A stretch of DNA of 64,000 bases from Serpula lacrymans var. lacrymans S7.9 (GCF_000218685.1 NW_006763293.1:2911968-2975967), one strand, 5' to 3'; counted from the stretch's first letter, positions 21,225 to 32,129 are shown. A program made the numbers and translations. Notes: generated from the letters alone by a model not told the origin.

Positions 21225-21495
21225 GGACTGGTAGTAGGCATCTCACCAACCAGCTCCAAGCCCCAGTAAAGCCTGGTTATACTAATAACACCTTAGTTAG
21301 GATCGTACCTCATCATGAGGATACGGTTCCTGAACACGCGTGACAATCCTCTATTATTAGTACAAGTCTCTCACCTGCTGATTAATCAAGTCAAAAGTTG
21401 TACAATAGTTACTCTCCCTTTTTCTTATTGGTTGATTAATTCCTCAGACCACTTTTCGTATATTCTCCTTTCGGTCTGAGGAACGGACAGTTCAC

Positions 21496-21503
21496 TATAT
21501 AAA
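21496..21503 (+). promoter_or_regulatory. TATA box of the gypsy LTR promoter
   Basis: TATATAAA inside TTCACTATATAAAG, a block conserved in the diverged solo LTR (11718-11725) and in the 3' LTR (28953-28960). Transcription would start about 30 bases downstream and read into the leader and the extra ORF. Confidence 0.65.
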
Positions 21504-22356
21504 GCCTTACCTATTCATGTATGGCTCCTTAGTTTTCTATTACTGAATTTACCCGCTTTACTCCTCAACAAGAACCTTTGAAGCTTACCTCTCAAAGTCC
21601 TCTACTCGCTATATTTACTAGCGTCTGTCGACCTCAAGCTCATTGAACCTCTTACTCCCTGCAAGTGCAGAAGGAGACAGGTTTCGTTTTTGTTATAGTT
21701 TATCGTTGCCTCACACCTTCACCCCACTCTCCCACTTTCCCCTCAGCACAATCGGCGGTGTACCCGCATGCATACACCCCCCAGCTCCTCCCCCAAATTA
21801 CTCAGCAATACTCCTCCTCATACATGTCCTCCCATGCGCCCCCCCTGAGTTCTTACACTTTGCCAGGTCCAAATGACAAGCCCGGTACTTATAATAGCCC
21901 TAAACTACCTTTTCCTTCATCCCTCGGACGTGCTGTCATTCACCATCCTCCTACCCATCCAAAACATCCACTTGCCTTCTAGCTAAGCTAGCTAGTTGTC
22001 CTCTCCAACATTCCTACCCACCTCGAAGTAATACTCTTACTTGTTCTTGCTCAAGTCCTCACCCTAGCCGTCGTCTTTGATCACTTCTACAATCGTCAAA
22101 CTGTCGAACATCAGAGAGAGCCTAGTAACGGACGAAGAACGCCGTTCACTCGAGGAATTCCACCGCGCCCTCAACAACAGAGACCTCCACATTGCAGTAC
22201 CTGTCAACACTGCCACGGACCCCCAGCCTGCCCACAGCAACACGGAAACTGAGTACTACGAAGACTCATCAGCCACCTCTTCCCCCATCACTGAACTAGA
22301 AGGACTAGTTCTAGCCGTCGACGATTTAGCATTCGAAATCTCCCAACTCCGCCAAT

Positions 22357-23484
22357 ATGTCGCACTTACTCGAATACGCATCCGCAGCTGCTCAAACTTG
22401 CTTTTGGGAATCCGATCAAGCGTCCAGAGAATTGTTCAGGTTCAATTCGATACACCTAGAGCACCTACCGATCGAAGTCTATGAACAGAGAATTCTAGAA
22501 CCCCCTCGTCGGAACGACAGTGAAGAAAGACGAGCCCTCAGACGACGGGCGGCAGAACATAAAACAGCTCTTCTCATACTATCCGACGGAATCTCCCCAC
22601 GCATCTATCACCTTCAGAACTACGTTGAAACTCCCCAACTTGCGTTCTCGCCAGAACAGGACGGGAGAGAGATCCATTACCTGCTTCCCTGTGGAATCAT
22701 CATCCACCGACGACCCTACTCCGCACCCTACCTAGAATTCCTTACGCCATATCTCGAACCATCCAAAATTGACGTATACGTTACAGCATCATTTAATCCT
22801 ACCCCTCTTGAACTTCTTTTTACAAGAATTGGAATTTACGAAACCGAACTCATCAAGTTCTATCGGGAAATACCATTCTTCTTCAACATCCCCCTCACTC
22901 CCGAACAGAACGACGCCTTCAACCCACGAGACTATCTTAAGACAGGAGTCCACGTATTAGTTGTCACCCCTTTCTGCCGCGACGCAATACGAAGGATAGT
23001 AGCCTGCATATCGCAATTTCGCAGACTAGTGTTTAAGATTGGACACGAGATCCTCGAAGGAAGGAATTGGGAAAGAGAACAAAGACAGATCAGGAACGTC
23101 TGTCGATTGTTCAGAGAATACCAAAACTACGGGAAAGAAGTTTTTGATTTAGTCATCCGCCACCCCACAGATCGTTTCATCGTTACCGAAATCAACACCG
23201 AGTTCTGGGGAGTGCTTATTCGAGATAACAACAGAGTCTACTCGCAGTACAAACCAGGGTATCATCTGACTAGAGGAAATTTTTCTTATATTCCTCCCAT
23301 CTCCTCGTTGATCCAAGGAAATGTTCTCATTGAAAGAACCCCCTCACCAGACGAAGCGACCTCGAACTTGGACAGTAACTCTACCACCAGCTCACAGGTA
23401 GAAAGGGATTTGGAAGAAGAAGAGAATATTTTTGGATTTACTTCTAACGATTGGAGTGACGAGTTTGATTACAATTCAAACTAA
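22357..23484 (+). CDS. Extra ORF upstream of gag in the gypsy element, function unknown
   Basis: A 375-residue intact ORF starting at an ATG (MSHLLEYASAAAQ), ending eight bases before the open gag frame and 145 bases before the first gag ATG (23630). It has no zinc knuckle, protease or membrane segment that I can identify. It is rich in Arg, Glu and aromatic residues, with a regular middle part (FKIGHEILEGRNWEREQRQ, EVFDLVIRHPTDRFIVTE) and an acidic tail (DLEEEENIFGF). A second open frame (22077-22484, another frame, no ATG) overlaps its start and could be the remains of a longer N-terminus. Standard gypsy elements have no gene here. It may be a diverged gag-like or accessory protein. Codon use looks normal for coding sequence and no stop has arisen, unlike in pol. 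Confidence 0.7.
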   Translation: MSHLLEYASAAAQTCFWESDQASRELFRFNSIHLEHLPIEVYEQRILEPPRRNDSEERRALRRRAAEHKTALLILSDGISPRIYHLQNYVETPQLAFSPEQDGREIHYLLPCGIIIHRRPYSAPYLEFLTPYLEPSKIDVYVTASFNPTPLELLFTRIGIYETELIKFYREIPFFFNIPLTPEQNDAFNPRDYLKTGVHVLVVTPFCRDAIRRIVACISQFRRLVFKIGHEILEGRNWEREQRQIRNVCRLFREYQNYGKEVFDLVIRHPTDRFIVTEINTEFWGVLIRDNNRVYSQYKPGYHLTRGNFSYIPPISSLIQGNVLIERTPSPDEATSNLDSNSTTSSQVERDLEEEENIFGFTSNDWSDEFDYNSN

Positions 23485-23629
23485 ATAAACCTTGTTTCAA
23501 TCCTCCAAAGTGTTTTCCGAATATCGAAACCCAAAGCTGTCCATAGAACCGGAGACTCCGCCCAGACAAACCCTACCGCTACCACCTACACGCTCACCTC
23601 CACCTCCAATTCCTCCAAAACCCTCATCC

Positions 23630-24550
23630 ATGTCTAACCCCACGCAGTTACACGGCAAAGTAACTCTCGCAGCAGAACCCTTTGAATTCAAAGGAGAGAA
23701 GGAACAATTCATAGCATGGCGCCAAGCACTACAGTTGTACTTAACCGCCTACGCATCCTACTTTCCAGACGAGAAGACGAAGCTCATCTACCTCCTGTCC
23801 AAAATCAGCGACCAAGGAACGTCGACAGTAAAAGCTTGGAAAGAGAACGTGCTTACCAAAGCTCTCGACGCAACTACCCCCGTATGGCCGACTCTCTCGA
23901 CCGTCCTAACCGATCTAGCCCAAGTATTCGGGAATCCAAACGAAAGATCGCAGGCGGTAAACGAGATCGAGATATACAAGCAGGAGAATAAACATTGCGA
24001 CGAATTCTTTAGCCACTTCACAACGCTCATGGACAAAGCCGGATATGATGCTACCACTCACTTCGACGTGATCAATCGTATTCTCAAAAAGAATCTTCAC
24101 TCTCGAATCTGTGATTTTGTCATCATCCAGAAAGACCTACCGAAAACATTTGCTGAGTGGAAGACGCAAGCCTACGCATGGGAGGCAAGGAGAGAAGAGT
24201 TCCAGTTAGATGAAAGACGAAAGAGAGAAGTCACGCAGCCGTCGCGACCTATCTATAGACAACAGACGTATACGCACCAGCGTGTGCAACAGCCACAGCC
24301 ACAGCAGATGGCGAAAACCCAGACGAATCAGTATGCAAGAAGGTTCGAGGATCAACCTCAGAGAGGTGTATTCCCCGGACAAGGTGTACCTATGGATACA
24401 GACCGACAGAGTCGGTTCAGATTATGTTACGGATGTGGCCAGCCGGGTCATATCGCAAGAAACTGCCCTCTAAAGAAAGTTGCAGCTAGAGAAGCAACCA
24501 CAACCCAGGAGGAGACGAAGACGAAGGATTTTCTCGAAGGTCAGGAGTAA
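23630..24550 (+). CDS. Gypsy gag (capsid and zinc-knuckle nucleocapsid)
   Basis: The first ATG gives MSNPTQLHGKVTLAAEPFEF, though the open frame extends upstream to 23492 through a Pro-rich stretch. It contains the capsid-like retrotransposon gag region (AWRQALQLYLTAYASYFPDE, PTLSTVLTDLAQVFGNPNER). A Gln-rich linker and a CCHC zinc knuckle (CYGCGQPGHIARNC) follow at the C-terminus. Packages element RNA in cytoplasmic particles. The stop TAA (24548-24550) overlaps the pol frame, which lies -1 relative to gag, so pol may be made by -1 frameshifting. Confidence 0.92.
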   Translation: MSNPTQLHGKVTLAAEPFEFKGEKEQFIAWRQALQLYLTAYASYFPDEKTKLIYLLSKISDQGTSTVKAWKENVLTKALDATTPVWPTLSTVLTDLAQVFGNPNERSQAVNEIEIYKQENKHCDEFFSHFTTLMDKAGYDATTHFDVINRILKKNLHSRICDFVIIQKDLPKTFAEWKTQAYAWEARREEFQLDERRKREVTQPSRPIYRQQTYTHQRVQQPQPQQMAKTQTNQYARRFEDQPQRGVFPGQGVPMDTDRQSRFRLCYGCGQPGHIARNCPLKKVAAREATTTQEETKTKDFLEGQE

Positions 24551-27500
24551 GCACGGACTCTCTGACCAGTAAGCACGGTTCGGAAAATGTATTTGTAACT
24601 GATAAATCAAAACATGTTTCCCAAAACCTACGTGCCGAGAAATACACTAAGCCACATTCAACGGAATGGTTGGCTCGATGAATCAAAGACCAGAAAAAAG
24701 AAAGAGCCAAAGCATTGGTTCGGAACTGGGCCTCACCCCAGTGTTACCCACACATCACGACGGATACAATCAATTTACTCAAGCAACACGATGAAGATTA
24801 TATTGTAGAGCAATTGAATGTGATCAAAGACTTCGCATCCCTCCCCCCATCTCATCAACGCAAACTCTCGTTACAATGCCAATTATCCACCATCGACGAT
24901 CACCAAACGCATGTCATACCAGTTTTGATAGATTCAGGATGCACAGATTCTATCATTGACGAAGCCTTTGTTCGGCAACACAACATTTCCACAAAACCAC
25001 TGCCAACTTGTGTTGTTGTCTCAAACGCCGATGGAACCAAGAATCGCACTGGACCTCTGACAGAATACGTGACACTTCGCCTAACTGTAGCGGGTCGCAC
25101 AGAATTAATGGACTTCCTGGTTACTGGACAGAGAGAGGCCAGAATTTTATTAGGACACGACTGGCTAAGATGCACGAACCCCAACATCAACTGGCAAACA
25201 AACACCATCACGTACCCTTCTGATGATACGGAGTATCACCCTGAAGACGGAGATAGAGTCATCGCTGTAGACTTACAGAGCAGGATTGACAAAATTTCCG
25301 TTGAAAGCAACGTATCTCAGACCAAAAGCCAACAGATTGCGGAAGAATCAGAACGAGCAAAGTCAACACTCACGTTCAGAGACGTCGTTCCCCCGTTTTA
25401 TCATCATTTTGAGCCAGTATTCACAAAAGCGTCATTTGACAAACTACCCCCACGACGAGTCTGGGACCACGCAATTGAACTCCTACCAGAAGCCAAAGGT
25501 CTAGACTGTAAAACGTATCCACTTAACCGAGACGAACAAGTACATCTTGACGAATTCTTGAAAGAAAACCTGGAGACATGGGAGGATTAGAGTGTCAAAA
25601 TCCCCTTATGCATCCCCATTCTTCTTTATCAAGAAAAAGGATGGATCTCTCAGACCGGTACAAGACTATCGGAAACTCGATGCTCTCACGATCAAAAACC
25701 GATATACGTTACCCCTCATTTCAGAATTGATAAACCGGCTCAAGGGTGCTAGATTCTTCACCAAGCTGGATGTCCGTTGGGGATATAATAATGTTCGAAT
25801 CAAAGAAGGAGATGAGCACAAGGCCGCCTTCAGAACTAACAGAGGACTGTTTGAACCTCTGGTTATGTTCTTCGGACTCACGAACTCCCCAGCCACCTTT
25901 CAGACAATGATGGACCGACTTCTCCGAGACCTAATCAATGAAGGATCTGTTATCGTATACCTCGACGACATCATGATATTCACCGACTCGTTAGAAGAAC
26001 ATAGGAAGATCGTATCCAAAGTTCTTCAGATACTCGCAGACAATCAGTTATATCTCAAGCCAGAGAAATGCGAGTTCGAGGAGAAAGAGGTCGAATATCT
26101 AGGAATGATCATCTCCCACAATACGATTCGCATGGACCCGCTAAAGGTACAAGCAGTCGCAGAATGGCCGACACCACGCACAAAGAAGGAGTTACAGTCG
26201 TTCCTAGGATTCTCGAACTTTTACAGACGATTTATCAAGGACTATGGAAAAATTGCCAAACCACTGACGATTCTCACCGGAAAGGCAGATTGGGAATGGG
26301 CTGAAGACCAACAACAAGCATTTGATGTTCTCAAAAAGACAATCACCACTTCGCCCACACTCGCAATCCCTAACGACGAAGATCCATTCAAAGTTGAATG
26401 TGACGCCTCCAACTACGCCACAGGAGCGGTGTTATCCCAGCAGCAAGAAGGGAAATGGAGACCGGTCGCATTCCTGTCAAAATCGATGAACCCTGCAGAG
26501 AGAAATTACGCTATCTGGGATAAAGAGATGTTAGCGGTAATGCATGTGTTAGAAGAATGGCGACACCTCCTCATGGGAGCTAAACACCAGTTCACCATAT
26601 TCACCGACCATCAGAACCTCACCTACTTCCGAGACCCCCAGAAAGTAAACAGATGACAAGCTAGGTGGATGGACACGCTAGCGAGATACAATTTCAAGTT
26701 AGAGCATGTGAAAGGCTCAGCAAACACGAAAGCGGACCTACTTAGTCGAAGAGTAGACCATCTGAGAGGCGAGAGAGACAATGAAGGACAGGTCCTTCTA
26801 CCTCAGCTCGCGGAAGCAAACATTTATACTATGGAGGACGTGTTAGAAGAACACTACCTGGACGAGCTGCTAGCTTCGCAGCACAAACTAGATGATTACA
26901 TTGTAAAGAAGTTGAAAGACGATCCAAAGATTTGGAAGAAACGAGACGGAATCATCTGGATAGGAAACGAGAAAGAAGACGAATTGACGTTAGGGTCATT
27001 CAAAAACAACATCTACGTACCCAAAGACCCAAAGTTGAGGGCACGTATTATCGAAATAGAACACGACACTAGCCTCAGTGGACATCCTGGCGAAAGGAAG
27101 ACGTACGAAGGAGTAAACCGATCTTTCTGGTGGCCTAGCCTCAGAAGAGATGTTAGGAAATATGTCGCAGGATGTGAGATATGTCAGAGGACGAAGTCGC
27201 ATCGCCAAAAGCCGCATGCTCCCCTCCATCCCAACCCAATCCCGGATCGCCCTTGGCAGATAATCACGACGGATCTTATCGGAGCGCTGCCAGAATCAAA
27301 CGGATACGATGTGATCCAAGTTTTTGTTGACAGATTCTCAAAAATGGCTCACTTCGTACCCACACATGTCACGCTCGACTCACTAGGCTACACCAAACAG
27401 CTACGAGATTCAGTCATACGGTTACACGGAATCCCAGAAAAAATCATATCCGACAGAGGACCTCAATTCATGTCGAATTTCACCAAAGACTTCTACCAAT

Positions 27501-28462
27501 CTCTCAGGATTGAGCCTGGTCTATCAACGGGTTACCACCCTCAAACTGACGGCCAATCTGAACGAATAAACCAGGACCTGGAACATTACCTACGCACGTT
27601 CATCAACCACCGACAGGACGACTGGGCCGATTGGTTAGCAATCGCGGAATTTACATACAACAATCACCTCCACTCCGCAACCAATCAGACCCCCTTCTTC
27701 GTAAATTATGGTTCTCACCCTCGTAAAGGGACCGGTCAGAAGCCTTCCGGGCGCTCGCAAGCTGCCGAAGATTTTGCAACCTCTATGACGAAATTACACG
27801 AGCAAACTCGGCAATCATTATTGCTTGCTAATCAAAACCTCAAGAAGTACTATGACCGGAAACGCACGGAAGCACGGGAATATCACAAAGGGGATAAAGT
27901 GTGGTTGGAAGGTACTCATATTTCCACTGATTGGCCGATGAAGAAGTTAGACGACAAGTGATTTGGCCCGTTTACGGTAAAGGCAAAAGTCGGCCCATCC
28001 GCTTATCTTCTTGACGTCCCTAGATCCTGGAAAGTGATCCACCCCGTATTCAACGAAGTCCTCTTATCACCGTATCACACGCCGGAGTTCCCTAATCAAC
28101 CTCGTACCTCAAAACCTCCGCCGATCCAAGTCGATGGCGCAGTCAAATACGAAGCCGAAGAAATCATCGCTTCTCGACCCACTAAACTCAAAGGGAGCAA
28201 GCTTGATTACTTCGTCCATTGGAAGGGATACCCGATCACGGAAAGGACGTGGGAACCCGATCACCACTTGAAAAATTCCCCCTCGCTTATTGCCACCTTC
28301 CACCACAAACACCCTGCCGCCCCGCGCGTCATCAACTCCGCCGCCTTACAATTTCGCCCTTACGAAAATTTCACTACTACAACCAAAAAACCCCGCCTCT
28401 TTGACTGGATCACAAACCGCTTCACGGACTGTGGCGCTAAGATTCTTGGGACAAGAATATAA
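24547..28462 (+). pseudogene. Gypsy pol: protease, RT, RNase H, integrase, chromodomain (disrupted)
   Basis: Domains in order are protease (VLIDSGCTDSIIDEAFV; ILLGHDWLR), reverse transcriptase (KMD-type KLDVRWGYNN; active site YLDDIMIF), RNase H (FKVECDASNYATGAVLSQ), integrase (HHCC CEICQRTKSH; core D in TTDLIGALPESNGYD, D in SDRGPQF, E in TDGQSERINQ) and a chromodomain (YFVHWKGYPITERTWEP). The breaks are TGA at 24679-24681, one inserted base near 25578 (frame change at the start of RT), TGA at 26654-26656 and TGA at 27959-27961. Each TGA stands where the family context expects Arg, which fits CGA to TGA change. All visible catalytic residues are present. Confidence 0.93.
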
Positions 28463-28475
28463 AAGGGGGGGGTAA

Positions 28476-29345
28476 TGTAAGGACCATTTCATTATTTTCT
28501 TATCTTCGCTATGTCTTGGTTCTCGAACGCTTTTCCCATTACGCCTCTGGCTTTAGGGCTAGAGGTATCATTTGCCATTCTACTTCTCATAGCCCTCACA
28601 GGCTTTCTTAACCATCGCTACCATTTTATATCACAGATCAGAGACTGGGTATCGCTCCCAGCCAGCCAGCACACTGGGTAGGGACTGGTAGTAGGCATCT
28701 CACCAACCAGCTCCAAGCCCCAGTAAAGCCTGGTTATACTAATAACACCTTAGTTAGGATCGTACCTCATCATGAGGATACGGTTCCTGAACACGCGTGA
28801 CAATCCTCTATTATTAGTACAAGTCTCTCACCTGCTGATTAATCAAGTCAAAAGTTGTACAATAGTTACTCTCCCTTTTTCTTATTGGTTGATTAATTCC
28901 TCAGACCACTTTTCGTATATTCTCCTTTCGGTCTGAGGAACGGACAGTTCACTATATAAAGCCTTACCTATTCATGTATGGCTCCTTAGTTTTCTATTAC
29001 TGAATTTACCCGCTTTACTCCTCAACAAGAACCTTTGAAGCTTACCTCTCAAAGTCCTCTACTCGCTATATTTACTAGCGTCTGTCGACCTCAAGCTCAT
29101 TGAACCTCTTACTCCCTGCAAGTGCAGAAGGAGACAGGTTTCGTTTTTGTTATAGTTTATCGTTGCCTCACACCTTCACCCCACTCTCCCACTTTCCCCT
29201 CAGCACAATCGGCGGTGTACCCGCATGCATACACCCCCCAGCTCCTCCCCCAAATTACTCAGCAATACTCCTCCTCATACATGTCCTCCCATGCGCCCCC
29301 CCTGAGTTCTTACACTTTGCCAGGTCCAAACGACAAGCCCGGTAC
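28476..29345 (+). repeat. 3' LTR of nested gypsy element
   Basis: Identical to the 5' LTR as far as read except AAATGAC against AAACGAC near its end. Preceded by the polypurine tract. It may continue to TTACA at 29356, which would form TGTAA...TTACA ends. Confidence 0.9.
28511..28681 (+). CDS. LTR-encoded small membrane protein, 3' LTR copy
   Basis: The same 56-residue ORF as at 21054-21224, unchanged. In this copy it lies just after pol and the polypurine tract, within the part of U3 that ends up near the 3' end of the element's genomic RNA, the position used by U3-encoded accessory genes of some retroviruses. Confidence 0.55.
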   Translation: MSWFSNAFPITPLALGLEVSFAILLLIALTGFLNHRYHFISQIRDWVSLPASQHTG

Positions 29346-29733
29346 CATTTATTACAGTCCAAATGATCCTCAAGGTTACATGTGGTTATAAATTTGTATA
29401 TAGTCCTCCATCAATACATGTGCTTTTCTCAAATTTTGTGTGATAAAAAGTTGATATATTCTACTACAATTTTCTACTACAATTCCTACTACTATCGAGC
29501 TGGGGACTTTGGCGAATTTTCTGCTCTTGATAGTGCCGAGCGGGATTTTAACGCGGCTTCTGTGACCTCTCTGTTACTTTTGTGACGTCCGAATAGCCCC
29601 CCCATCCGAACTGACGGTTAACGACAGTACAAAGCTGGCGGTCATGCGTTTTCCACGCGAGAAACATGCGAGCATTGCCGAGCTAAACGGCACTCGTTCT
29701 AGTTTTAGTTTTCTAGTTCTCGCTCTCGCGTGG

Positions 29734-31813
29734 ATGTTACTTTACTTGAAATTTCGTCCAAGAGCCTCGCTGCTTCCTGATCTCACCAAAACAGGGGCCA
29801 AGCGAATTTCAGTCTCACTTCCACGACCATACACGTCTAAAAGTCTCGAAAACCAGGATGCTAAGTCGTATTATATCACCACACCCATCTTTTATCCAAA
29901 TGCAGGTAGGCTGGTTGCGTCTGTGCCTCTACCTCCTCACCAGAAACTTACTCTCATACCCCCAAATACAGTTCCTCACATAGGACACTTGTACTCTCTT
30001 GTCGCCGGAGACATCTTGGCGCGTTTCGCCAGGCTCTCAGATCCAAATAGACCCGTATCATTCCTCGCAGGCACAGACGAACATGGCCTCAAGATACAGA
30101 AAGCAGCCAAAGACCAAGGACTCGAGCCCAAAGTTTTGTGTGATAAACTGAGTCAGCAGTTTCGTGTGTGTTGGTGTCGTGGTTCCTGTCTCAACTTTTA
30201 ATCCTGACACTGGCATAATGCATCAGAATTTGGCGGCTAGAGCCAATGTCAGCAATACAATATTCCTGCGCACGACAGAGGACGCGCACCACAAAGCCGT
30301 GGAAGACATCTGGGTATGCAGCTCACTATAATTCGATAATCATATGTTTTAACCGCACAACTATAGCATCGACTAAACACAAAAGGACTAATCTACAAAG
30401 GAAGCTACGAGGGGTGGTATTCCGTCTCTGATGAATGTTTCTATACAGACACCCAAGTGACCAAATCATCTATCCCCGGTGGTGATGTGATGGTGTCAAT
30501 AGAGACGGGTTCCGTAGTCGAGTGGTCAGCAGAAGAGAACTACAAGTTCCGCTTGTCCGCATTCCGCGATTCGCTCCTCGCGCATTATGTCGCCAACAAA
30601 GATGCCATATTTCCTCCCTCATACCATGCTCGTATCATCGACTCTTTGTCTTCTGAGCCATTGGAGGACCTGTCGATATCTCGTCCGCGCTCTCGTTTGT
30701 CTTGGGGCATTCCCGTACCGGGTGACCCAGGGCACACGATATATGTATGGTTTGATGCATTGACAGTGTATCTCACTGGTCTGGGATACCCTTGGAAGAC
30801 TGCAGGAATCAATGGTCATGCAGAAGGATGGCCACCAAATGTCCAAGTCATCGGAAAAGATATCTTAAGGTACTCCTTTATCTTATGCAGTCGCTTGCCC
30901 TACTTACATCATGCCTCCAAGGTTTCATGCTATCTATTTCCCAGCCATGCTCCAAGCGCTGAACCTGCCTCTCTCTCGGACACTACTGTCTCATGCCCAT
31001 TGGACTGTGCAGCAAAGAAAGATGTCGAAATCTGTGGGGAATGTTGCTGATCCATTTGAAGCTATGGATACTTTTGGAGTTGATGTTGTTCGGTTTTACC
31101 TCGCTCGAGTGGGCGGTCGTTTCAGAGACGACGTTGGTAAGATGCCTTTTTCCTTGTCCAAGCGTGAGCTCTAACTTCTAACCTCTGGAACTGCAAAGAT
31201 TGGTCACACGATCAACTAGAAAAGCACGGCGAAGAGATTCGAAGTCTCCTGGGTAATTTCTTCCTCAGAATCACATCGAAGGCAATCCAATCGCGCATAG
31301 CTTCTGCGTCTCCTCTCTCCGTGCATCAACTCACCACTCAAACATATTCAGGCGAAGATTTACTCAAAACCGGTAACATTGGGGTGCTTACTTCTTTGCG
31401 AGAGCTTGGACCTACCGTCAGGAAGAACATTGGTCTCCTAGAAGTAGGTGACGCTCTCGATGCCATCATACTCTGTTTGAAGCAAGTGCGTAATCACTAC
31501 GTTAGCCAATGAGGAATTATTTGACATTTAGTATGTATAGGCTAACGCTGCCATGACTCACATTGGGCCATGGGCACGAGAACCAGAAGTCGCCCAGGCG
31601 TCGTACGTGACATCTATGGAGACACTACGGCTATGTGCAATATGCTTGCAGCCTTTTATCCCTTCGACAGCAGGGAGATTGTTAGAAGCGCTTGGTGTTC
31701 CATTGCACGAGCGTACACTTCAGTTTGCAGAATTAGGTGCTGGAAAGGTTGGTGAAGGGGTGAAGGGCGTCAAGCTCTTCCCCCCAGCTCATGCGAAGAA
31801 GATAGATATATGA
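29734..31813 (+). CDS. MSM1: Methionyl-tRNA synthetase, mitochondrial
   Basis: Charges tRNA-Met in mitochondria. Seven exons: 29734-29905, 29972-30165, 30227-30313, 30367-30869, 30922-31136, 31199-31485 and 31541-31813, giving 576 residues, close to yeast Msm1. It shows the class I signatures PHIGHLYS (HIGH motif, at an exon junction) and KMSKS, the Met-specific FLAGTDEHGLKIQ block and the VWFDALTVYLTGLGY core. The chosen start gives MLLYLKFRPRASLLPDLTK, a basic, hydroxylated N-terminus suited to mitochondrial import. An in-frame ATG at 29644 would add 30 residues, including a hydrophobic stretch, and cannot be excluded. The upstream DNA transposon ends at 29627, so the promoter must lie within, or have been replaced by, transposon sequence. 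Confidence 0.95.
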
Positions 31814-32129
31814 CCTTCGTCGGTCGCTGCTATCTGACAAATGGAAATTCTTAGTGGAAAAGGTATAATGGTAATAAAGCAGGTCGACGAAGATTGATAG
31901 AGTACCTCTACTCACATTATAATGATGAATATAAGAAGGTTGTCAGTGAAGCTAGTGAAGCGTTGGTGCCAGCAGCCAAGTGTCAAACATAGTTACCAAA
32001 TGGAGCGTGACCCGAGGTAAATCTATGATGTCATCCAACCCTCCTGCTATGTTTTCGACATAAAACCACTTCCATTGCATTTCCTAACGCAAATCAGATA
32101 AATCGCGCATACAACCATCTTACGCAACA
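31814..32129. other. Spacer between MSM1 and small mitochondrial-type gene
   Basis: No gene seen; 3' end of MSM1 and promoter of the next gene. A CATAAAACCA at about 32060 could serve as a weak TATA element. Confidence 0.4.

Larger units (their letters stand above)
21019..21888 (+). repeat. 5' LTR of nested gypsy element
   Basis: Starts TGTAAGGACC. The TATA block TTCACTATATAAAG is at 21491-21504. It encodes a small membrane ORF at 21054-21224. A Pro/Ser/Tyr-rich open frame runs from about 21665 to the end of the LTR and beyond, of unknown meaning. Confidence 0.9.
21019..29345 (+). mobile_element. Ty3/gypsy chromovirus-type element with two 870 bp LTRs
   Basis: Two direct LTRs (21019-21888 and 28476-29345) differ at one base that I can find. 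Between them, in order, are a ~470 bp leader, an extra 375-codon ORF, gag with a zinc knuckle, and pol with protease, RT, RNase H, integrase and chromodomain. A polypurine tract (AAAAGGGGGGGGTAA) precedes the 3' LTR. No target duplication is seen: CCTTC precedes the 5' LTR and nothing matching follows the 3' LTR, whether it ends at 29345 or at TTACA (29356). Pol carries three in-frame TGA codons and one frameshift, so it is not autonomous in its present form unless stops are read through. Confidence 0.92.
15833..29627 (+). mobile_element. Pogo/Tc1-like DNA transposon with nested insertions
   Basis: The left end at 15833-15876 (CTGTCATTAACCGTCAGTTC...) and the reverse complement of the right end at 29587-29627 (CTGTCGTTAACCGTCAGTTC...) match over about 42 bases. 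They differ only by four A/G changes and the length of a G run. Both are bordered by TA (15831-15832 and 29628-29629), the target duplication of Tc1/mariner/pogo elements. A decayed DDE_1 transposase with a psq-type helix-turn-helix lies inside (16547-18910). A solo LTR, one R1 copy with a gag fragment, and a complete gypsy element have inserted into it, expanding it to 13.8 kb. The pogo-derived tail between the gypsy and the right end (29346-29586) has no gene. Confidence 0.8.

Noticed and set aside
27959..27961. TGA codons in gypsy pol as recoded amino acid (selenocysteine or similar)
   Set aside because: Fungi of this group lack a known selenocysteine system and all three sites fit simple CGA to TGA change.
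30585..30846. Two minus-strand ORFs opposite MSM1 exon 4
   Set aside because: Antisense shadows of a well-supported synthetase exon.
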